A stretch of 64,000 nucleotides of DNA from Sphaerolaimus hirsutus (Eukaryota > Nematoda > Chromadorea > Monhysterida > Sphaerolaimidae), in assembly GCA_964036195.1 (NCBI GenBank), contig OZ038460.1:9489504-9553503 (forward strand), in the 5' to 3' direction. The notes under the pieces are model-generated. The model was not told the origin of the DNA. It did not search any database and worked only from the letters and a program-made list of their open reading frames with translations. Shown piece after piece: positions 59,601 through 64,000 of the stretch. Position 1 is the first letter of the stretch. The number at the start of each line of letters is the position of its first letter. Made by a program: the position numbers and the translations under genes.

Positions 59601-62600
59601 TGGCGCCAAAACCAGTGGCGCAAGGGCGTCGCGCCTGTGAAAGCCGCCAGCGCCATGGCGCTATTCCCTTACTACAGAGGCAAAATCTTGGGGGGGGGGC
59701 GCCCCCCCCTTTGCCGGGCTCCGTATACAATCCGCCCCCCCCCCCGCTCAAAAATCCTGGCTACGTCCCTGATGTGACTCACTGTTTATCAGTGAAAAAA
59801 GTCTGCTGGATGGCCATTCTGAAGCTGCATGTGACGCCTGCAGTAAGTACTCAAGAAAGTTTGCGCTGTGAGGTGTAGGTAGGAAATACGAAATATGTTT
59901 GAACTAGAAGTGTGAAACTCGACTTACAACTTTAACAATTAGACAAAAACTATAGTAGTAGTGAACAGCAGGGGTCTCCAAGATTTTGGCCCTTGCGGGG
60001 GCTAGATAAATAGCAAATCGCTCCTCCGGAGGGATAGATAGCTGTAATTTTTTTGGGGGGGGGGCTGGCGGGGGCACAATATATAGGCTTTTCAAGGTTA
60101 AGAAGGCAGAAAGGGGAAAAAATCTCTAATAAATCGGTTAAAAGTAGCCAAAAGTAGCTTTAAAATGGCTAAAAATAGGTATAAACCATGTATATAGCCG
60201 GAAAGCACGATTTTAAAGGTGAAAAACTATAAAAGGTGCGAAAATTTGAGCGAAAATTGGGGCAAAATTTCTGAAAAACCACTCCAGATAGATAGATAGC
60301 TGAGCGGCCTCCGGGATAGATAGATAGCTGGCCGATTTGGGGGGGGGGGCAGCCCCCCCCCCAGCCCCCGCCCCTAGCAGGTGGTTTAATTGGGGGGCGA
60401 AAAAAAAACACATTAAAAATAGCGAAAAACAGTTAAAAATGATTATAGAACAGCTAAAAATAGGTATATAAATAGGTATGTATACTTCCAAAAATAGCTG
60501 GAAATAGTCAAAAAGGCACATGAACGGCACATGCAGGCAATAAGGCACATGAAGCTTTGAGGCTAAAATCAATAAGGCTTTGAGGGAGAAAATGGGCAAA
60601 AAGGTTAAAAATTAGTGATTCTGAAAGAAAATTTGGACAACATTTATCAAAAATCGTTTCAGATAGATGGCTGAATGATTGGGGGGGGATTCAAAGGATC
60701 CCAATTGGAGTCACCTGACTGATGAAACTTATTATACGTAAATATTGTGAATGCACTAGTTGTGTGGTTTTACGATAACTGGGCCTTCCTTGTTTCAGAA
60801 TTGAAATAAATATTCCTGATTAGCTACTTGCTATCGCACCTACGAAGCGTGAACATGAAACGTTTTTGCAGTTATCATTCATGGCTTCCGTTTTTTCGCG
60901 CATCTCATGCATTTTTTTGGCTGTCGGCCAGTGAATGCGGCGGTAATTATTGCCGCCGTACTGCTCCAAACTCTATATTCCAGCGGCTTCAAGTTTATGC
61001 GCAGAAAGTCTACCAGTCATTTGATGGGTAAATTTCACCGCAAGCGAGGCTGTCTGGGTGGACACCATTTTGATGATTGTCCACACGGCTTATATTTGAA
61101 CACACATCGATTTCCTTGATTGCCCACTGACCGTCGTGTTTGAGTAGGCAAATGGAGGTAGCCCTGCACATGGATTCATCCAATGATGGCAATGTTTCCT
61201 AATTCATTGTGTGGCTACACTTGATAGGTTTTGTTTGCACGTGCGCGCGGCCATCGCTGGGTGGAGCCGTGAATCTTATGCATATGCCAGCCCGCAGCGT
61301 TCAATTGGCGCAATGCACTCTGCTGCGAAGCATTTGCGTGCATGTGCTCAACCTGTGCTAATGCAGTACATGGTGCGGGCGTATTTTTCCCTATCAAATG
61401 AGCTTTCTTGATTACATTTAGTATGAGTAACCAGGGGCTCCAATTGGGGGCGGGGGTGCACCCCCACCCCCAACGCTCTAGCTAGCTAAATACCGAATAT
61501 CCTTTATAAGGCATTCCCCTTGTATAACACCACTCCCTTGAATAACTCCCCATTTTTGCCAGGTGAAGAAAAAATAACTCCTCCCCTTGAATATCCCCCC
61601 ATCCAAAACGTCTGACGAAATAATAAAACCCCTGAGGTCTTATTCGAGGATATAAGGTATCTATTTGGGGGATACCGGTGGCCGCTCAGCTATCTCTTTC
61701 TATCTCTGAGACAATTTTTTGGGCTACTGAGCCCCCCTGAGCCCACACTGAGCCCCCCTATATTTTGCCCTCGCGAGCCCCAGCCTCCCCCAGACAAATC
61801 TTCGCAATTTATCCCTCCAGAGAAGCAATTGACTATTTATCCAGCCCTCACGAGGGTAAAATCTTTGTGACTCCTGTATCTATGCATCTATTTATCAGAG
61901 TTGTTAGAATTACTGAACTTTTTAAAAAGTATATGTTAACGTAAAGTATTTTTTTACTCACCACAAAGTATAGAAAACGTAAAATACTTTTTTTTTACTC
62001 GTTCGTACGCGTAAATGTGGGTACTTTTTTGTGAGTGTAGAAGCGACTACTTTTCTTCATAGAATGTGTAAAAGTGGGCACTTTTTCATACGTGTACAGC
62101 ACAACGTATGGTTTTCTATAAGCAAATGACAGATTATATAGTTTTCAAGGTCTCTTTTTTCTAGGAGATAAAAATCATCGTTCTCCCGACTCGTTTACCA
62201 CATCCATTGTCTCCACAACCATTTCGATTTGGTTGCGAATTTTGAAATTTTTAAAGGCACTACCCCCGCATATCTAAAATTTCCCATGGAACCACTTCTG
62301 TAAATACATAGCAGTGTAGTTACTTTATAAATATGTCCCACATTGAATTTTCATAAATACATTTTCCGTACGCTTTGAAAGTGTACGCGTACAAGTGCGT
62401 ACTGTATTTTTTCGAAAAGTATATGTAAATGTATTTACCGCGTACTCGCGTACGCGTATTTTTCGAGTAAACGTACGTACCTTTTAACAACTCTGCTATT
62501 TATGTCAAGGCGCACATTTTTGTACCACATGTGTCCATTTTTTCTAGCAACTTTTCACCAACTTTTTCCCCTTTTCTTCCTTCTACACCTTGAAAAAGCC

Positions 62601-63664
62601 TATATATGCTGACCACCACGAACCCTCTCCACAAATGCATTAAAAATGGTTCAAATAGAAAATGGAGAATATTGTAGGGGAAAAACGAATATTCAAGTCA
62701 TTTTTGGACGGAATATCCTAATTAGAAAAGTTATTTTAGACGAAAATTGACACTTTCTTCCGACAGCGTTTGCCATCGTAAGCAGGCACAGGGCGCAGTG
62801 AAACAGGTGCAGGGGTCAGTTCCACACCTTGTTAGGGGACGGGCAACACAACTGTTATTGTAATTAAAACATGTCAACTAGCTTGCTAACTTGTTAGCTT
62901 GCGTTTTTTGTCACTTGTATTGTTACATATCGAGACTGGGCAACGCGCGGAGTCTGGCCGGTTTTTATAGCAATGCAGCACAAAAACTGATAAATCTCAT
63001 TTTGGCCCTTTATCTTCGCGTGCGGGCCGGCGAGCGCGCGCAAGATTGAGAACATTCATCCATCTCGATCGGATTCCCATTGGTGCTGTAAATATAAGGG
63101 CGGAATTAGCTAAAATACGCGCCGCCACACATTCACATGCAAGGGGAGAATGCAGAGCGGCGCAATGTGCGTTTCCTATTTCATCCGGTCACCTTTGGCT
63201 CGCACTCGTTTTGCTCGGCGGCTCGCATGGGCTATGTGTTCAAATCATGCATTGTGGCTCGGCTTTAAAAAATGGTTTAGTTTCTGATTAAGCTGAGTGA
63301 TTTTTCAGTCCCATGTAATAAGACACGATATTTTGTATGATGGATGTTGCCCGGAATTTGCAATTCGCAGATGAAATGAATGGTGCGGGAAGGATAACAC
63401 GAATGGTGTGGATTTATCAACGAAAATATAAAAATATTCAATTCGAAATGGGCTTTTTTCGCTTTTCTACCCAAAATACATGGCTTGCTTGCACTCGCAG
63501 ATGTTCCAGTGGATCCGCGAGCACGTGGAGCTGTTCCTGGCGTGCTACGCGGACATCGGCGACAGCGAGCCGGCGGCGAGGCGGGCGCACGAGCACCACG
63601 AGCAGTTCGCCCGCGCCGCCATGAACACCTACGTGAGCATCGAGCGCATCATGGCCGTCGCCAG
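41619..63664 (+). CDS. trio: Trio/Kalirin (UNC-73)-type RhoGEF, N-terminal exons, gene continues off the window
   Basis: Recognised exons are about 41,619 (start uncertain)-41920, 42156-42249, 42388-42600, 43095-43283, 49587-49868 and 63501-63664. All are GT-AG, phases agree, and the last ends in phase 2. They encode the N-terminal SEC14-like lipid-binding domain (GGRDPHGRPIIVFPS; FVVVVDMRRGMSPN; VYLIKPDRFWDKQR; YDHDEWLELR) and the first spectrin repeats (DVDTARQALDQHAALRQRI; KGRLDQCFQLRLFEQDADK; MFQWIREHVELFLACYADIG). Members activate Rac/Rho in axon guidance through two downstream GEF domains, which lie outside this window. ATG 41,619 may be internal or preceded by further exons. Introns of 6.3 and 13.6 kb are MITE-rich; the latter contains a GPCR gene on the other strand. 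Exons are much more GC-rich than their surroundings. Confidence 0.9.
42860..43040. repeat. Introner-like MITE family A copy within a trio intron
   Basis: Left CCCAGTCCCTGTAAAATGTA; right TTTTACAGTGTCTGGGACTG. Inner arms (CAAAAGTCATGTAAAATGCC and inverse) form an almost perfect hairpin. It lies wholly inside trio intron 42,601-43,094 and does not set its splice sites. Confidence 0.75.
43284..44344. other. Trio intron DNA, nothing recognised
   Basis: One kilobase without a recognised gene. A short inverted pair (ATTACTTTTTATATT region with GCAAAGGCGAAGTGCAATGG-type words at 43,320-43,440) is the only structure noticed. Confidence 0.35.
44347..44514 (-). repeat. Introner-like MITE family A copy with GT and AG ends
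   Basis: On the minus strand it reads GTGCCACTCCCAGACCCTGT at the start and GGTCTGGTAGTGCCCCCAG at the end, an almost perfect hairpin. It lies in a trio intron in antisense orientation, so it is not itself splicing trio. Confidence 0.8.
44815..45195. repeat. MITE, CACACACTGGATGTCAAC family
   Basis: Ends GGTGCCACACACACTGGATG and the inverse CATACAGTGTGTGTGGCGCC. Internal arms pair around AAATTTTTTCCAAAAACC. Other copies lie at about 51,066-51,273, 52,768-52,985 and 53,353-53,590, the last two in GPCR introns. Confidence 0.8.
45286..46121. repeat. TACCGTATTTCC-family MITE split by a hAT-like insertion
   Basis: Left end TACCGTATTACCTCGAAAT; right end ATTCGAGGTAATACGGTA. The interior GGGGGTTTATTATTTC-type sequence is interrupted by the element at 45,514-45,958, which gives a relative age: the hAT-like element is younger. 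Confidence 0.75.
45514..45958. mobile_element. hAT-like MITE, GATCCCG-rich
   Basis: Terminal inverted repeats TAGGGTTCAAACGGGATCCC and CCCGTTTGAACCCTA. The 8-bp target duplication is GCTGCAAT (45,506-45,513 and 45,959-45,966). The interior is mostly GATCCCGATCCCG repeats, which translate as Ile-Pro or Asp-Arg runs in spurious ORFs. Confidence 0.9.
46140..46690. repeat. CTATCTAT/GGAGGCCGCTCAG dispersed repeat
   Basis: It carries C- and G-runs, CTATCTATCTATCCCGGAGG, AAAAAGCCTATATATTGTG and GAGGAGCGATTTGCTATC. Near-identical inverse blocks are at 57,530-58,040 and 59,970-60,430, with weaker copies at 685-880, 41,300-41,600, 51,950-52,200 and 61,420-61,870. Confidence 0.75.
47147..47297. repeat. 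TACCGTATTTCC-family MITE, short copy
   Basis: Ends TACCGTATTTCCTCGAAATA and TATTTCGAGGAAATACGGTA are perfect inverses over 20 bp. This is the best-preserved copy of the family in the window. Confidence 0.85.
47596..48328. mobile_element. hAT-like MITE with CGATATTCGATATCGATA tracts
   Basis: Terminal inverted repeats TAGGGTTGGGACGATAT and ATATCGTCCCAACCCTA, with an 8-bp target duplication CCCATATG (47,588-47,595 and 48,329-48,336). Both subterminal regions are arrays of CGATATTCGATA words. The centre (47,770-48,180) is unrelated AT-rich sequence. Confidence 0.9.
48340..49586. other. Trio intron DNA with a GC-rich patch
   Basis: No exon is recognised upstream of the trio acceptor at 49,586. 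Positions 48,480-49,000 and 49,270-49,380 are clearly GC-richer than other intron sequence and carry open frames on both strands without domains or a fitting splice pattern. They could be a diverged exon, regulatory DNA or a CpG-rich patch. Confidence 0.35.
50579..50772 (-). repeat. Introner-like MITE family A copy with GT and AG ends
   Basis: On the minus strand it starts GTGCCAATCCTAGACCCTGT after CAG and ends GGTCTGGGACTGCCCCCAG. It lies in the trio intron between 49,868 and 63,500. The adjacent GC-rich minus-strand frame (50,773-50,992) has no recognisable domain. Confidence 0.8.
51066..51273. repeat. MITE, CACACACTGGATGTCAAC family
   Basis: Ends GGCGCCACACAGGCTGGATG and GATGTCAACTAGCGTGTGTG are inverse with small differences. 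It lies just 3-prime of the GPCR gene. Confidence 0.7.
51362..54750 (-). CDS. Class A peptide-type G-protein-coupled receptor, nested antisense in a trio intron (8 exons)
   Basis: Exons (minus) 54672-54750, 53935-54177, 53776-53881, 53632-53716, 53024-53278, 52459-52713, 52227-52369 and 51362-51707 total 1,512 nt (503 aa), phase-consistent. The N-terminus is extracellular with NES and NNT glycosylation sequons. TM1 has GLLGNLFVIG, TM2 has LALSVADLLLA, TM3 ends in ALSADRYLAVC (DRY motif), ECL2 has the conserved Cys, TM6 has FVCWAPYW, and TM7 has NAAVNPVLYAF (NPxxY). A Trp-Cys-basic helix 8 is followed by a Ser-rich tail of about 160 residues. The DRY, CWxPY and NPVLY motifs fit neuropeptide receptors, perhaps the somatostatin/allatostatin-C/opioid branch. 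I cannot name the ligand. Introns 52,714-53,023 and 53,279-53,631 carry CACACACT-family MITEs. Confidence 0.88.
52768..52985. repeat. CACACACTGGATGTCAAC-family MITE in a GPCR intron
   Basis: Ends GGCCCACACACGCTAGTAAA and TTGACATCCAGCGTGTGCCG. Wholly intronic. Confidence 0.7.
53353..53590. repeat. CACACACTGGATGTCAAC-family MITE in a GPCR intron
   Basis: Ends GGCGGCCCACACACTATGTA and CAACTAGTGTGTGGGCCGCC. The inner arms (CAACTCAGATTTAGACTTCACGTGTCGCGG region and its inverse) form a strong hairpin. Confidence 0.8.
54974..55396. mobile_element. hAT-like MITE, GATCCCG-rich, second copy
   Basis: Ends TAGGCTTCAAACGG and CCCGTTTGAACCCTA, with an 8-bp duplication TGTGGAGT (54,966-54,973 and 55,397-55,404). 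It is the inverse orientation of the copy at 45,514-45,958 and shares its central segment (GTTCATAAAGGTCTAAAAACA). Confidence 0.9.
55855..56163. mobile_element. hAT-like MITE, GGTGCC-rich
   Basis: Ends TAGTGATGTAAATGCACCG and TTTAACATCACTA, with an 8-bp duplication GTCGGAAC (55,847-55,854 and 56,164-56,171). Related to the element at 36,190-37,017. Confidence 0.85.
56172..57529. other. Trio intron DNA, nothing recognised
   Basis: AT-rich sequence without exon-like GC content or domains. The 118-codon ORF at 56,735-57,091 has no recognisable features. A (C)9(A)10 tract at about 57,001-57,019 is the only oddity. Confidence 0.4.
57530..58040. repeat. CTATCTAT dispersed repeat, inverse copy
   Basis: Contains GATAGATAGCTGAGCGGCCT, AGCTGAAAATTTTTC and TATATAGGCTTTTTCGGGG, inverse to 46,140-46,690. 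The following 58,060-58,290 carries GGCGCC words, GCCGGGCTCCGTATACAATC (shared with about 59,717) and a fragment of the GATCCCG hAT-like element at 58,250-58,289. Confidence 0.7.
58468..58665. repeat. MITE, TATACTCGGCGGAC family, second copy
   Basis: Ends CGTATATCCGGCGGACATGA and TTTGCGGTCCGCCGACTATA. Shares CACAAGATTT-ATTATGGTAGGATTCTGC with 39,812-40,008. Confidence 0.75.
58815..59492. repeat. Composite MITE with GTAGATCGGTACTTTT repeats
   Basis: The outer inverted ends are AAGGGTGTGCTTCTAAAAGT and GGCACTTAGCACACCCTACA. Between 59,078 and 59,475 about seven copies of TGTAGATCGGTAC-TTTA occur at intervals of 45-70 bp, each followed by an A/G-rich spacer ending in CACAAAA. Positions 58,890-58,975 hold a separate GGGTATGG-type short repeat. 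Confidence 0.75.
59970..60430. repeat. CTATCTAT dispersed repeat, inverse copy
   Basis: AGATAAATAGCAAATCGCTC, GGGGGCACAATATATAGGCT and GATAGATAGCTGAGCGGCCT are the inverse of 46,140-46,690. Shorter pieces continue to about 60,690. The ORFs here are G/C-tract artefacts. Confidence 0.75.
60700..61420. other. Trio intron DNA, nothing recognised
   Basis: Moderately GC-balanced sequence with short frames on both strands (for example 61,211-61,411) but no domain and no matching splice sites that would extend trio. Confidence 0.35.
61900..62480. repeat. TACTCG/TACGCGTA-rich dispersed repeat
   Basis: Words such as AAGTATATGTTAACGTAAAG, TACTCGTTCGTACGCGTAAA and TACGCGTATTTTTCGAGTAAACG are arranged partly as inverted pairs. 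It is related to 1,740-2,200, 10,920-11,210 and 21,640-21,715. Confidence 0.6.
62481..63500. other. Trio intron DNA before the last visible exon
   Basis: No gene is recognised. The sequence from 62,990 to 63,250 is GC-richer than its surroundings with no assignable exon. The acceptor CTCGCAG at 63,500 opens the last visible trio exon. The 63,665-64,000 stretch after it is AT-rich intron. Confidence 0.4.
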
Positions 63665-64000
63665 GTACGGCCGGACGATTAGATACATTTTGCCATCGCG
63701 GCAAGTCGTTTAGCTTGTGGTGATCGATTATACATTCCGTCGTGTTTGATATTTATGCCTCTAAAATGGTGAAGGTCGTACAAAGCTTGAAGACAGTGAG
63801 TTGTGAAGCTCACAGCACCAGCTATTTATGATAAATCTTTCGAAATATCTCGAAAAAGTTCTTACGATTTGAAGTTTTAATTGAGCTCTAAATTACGTTA
63901 CCTAAAAATGGAATCTAAATAATCATAAGTGCAGAAAATCAAAAGGTAAATAAATATGAGCACTTTTGATTGAGAGACGTACGACTTTCAATGCTTTCTT

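Noticed and set aside
1..64000. tRNA, rRNA and CRISPR arrays
   Set aside because: I saw no cloverleaf-type gene, rRNA core sequence or regular spacer-repeat array. The tandem repeats present are MITE-associated.

Overview
This is a stretch of an invertebrate animal genome. It contains spliced metazoan genes (a Trio/Kalirin/UNC-73-type RhoGEF and a class A neuropeptide-type GPCR), large introns and many palindromic MITEs. I cannot fix the species or phylum. The dominant object is one very large Polinton/Maverick virus-like transposon at 3,446-34,955 (31,510 bp). It is bounded by inverted terminal repeats of about 265 bp and an exact 6-bp target-site duplication (TGGTTA at 3,440-3,445 and 34,956-34,961). 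Each terminal repeat is itself a near-perfect hairpin.

Left part of the Polinton (3.7-24 kb). This half carries four multi-exon genes that are not in the standard Polinton core set. They are a 686-codon minus-strand Cys/His-rich protein (5,629-8,590), a 187-aa secreted or type I membrane glycoprotein (12,211-13,671), a 731-aa coiled-coil, heavily glycosylated membrane protein (14,468-20,905), and a 218-aa charged protein beside the polymerase (22,247-23,757). The last gene is surrounded by five perfect TGACC-N3-GGTCA palindromes. In every multi-exon model I could close fully, exon lengths sum to an exact multiple of three.

Right part of the Polinton (24.4-34.6 kb). The protein-primed family B DNA polymerase gene has its exonuclease motifs and polymerase motif A but stops before motifs B and C. 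It collides tail to tail with the minus-strand cluster. That cluster runs integrase (DD35E), penton-like minor capsid, basic virion-type protein, double-jelly-roll major capsid protein, adenain-like protease, packaging ATPase and a short coiled-coil ORF. All seven are packed with overlaps or gaps of -8 to +3 nt, so the cluster looks like a polycistronic transcription unit that is also spliced. Integrase, capsid, protease and ATPase look intact; the polymerase does not.

Introns as transposons. Several introns in the Polinton genes are essentially nothing but palindromic MITEs whose ends supply GT and AG. One family (about 150-220 bp, nine copies in the window) forms one intron of the coiled-coil gene and two introns of the capsid gene exactly, so it behaves as an introner. 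The same family lies in host non-coding DNA.

Host part (35-64 kb). Trio exons on the plus strand (SEC14 domain, then first spectrin repeats) run from about 41.6 kb to 63.66 kb and the gene continues beyond the window. A 13.6-kb trio intron holds a complete 503-aa GPCR gene on the opposite strand. The remainder is intron and intergenic DNA packed with MITEs, including four hAT-like ones with clear 8-bp target duplications.
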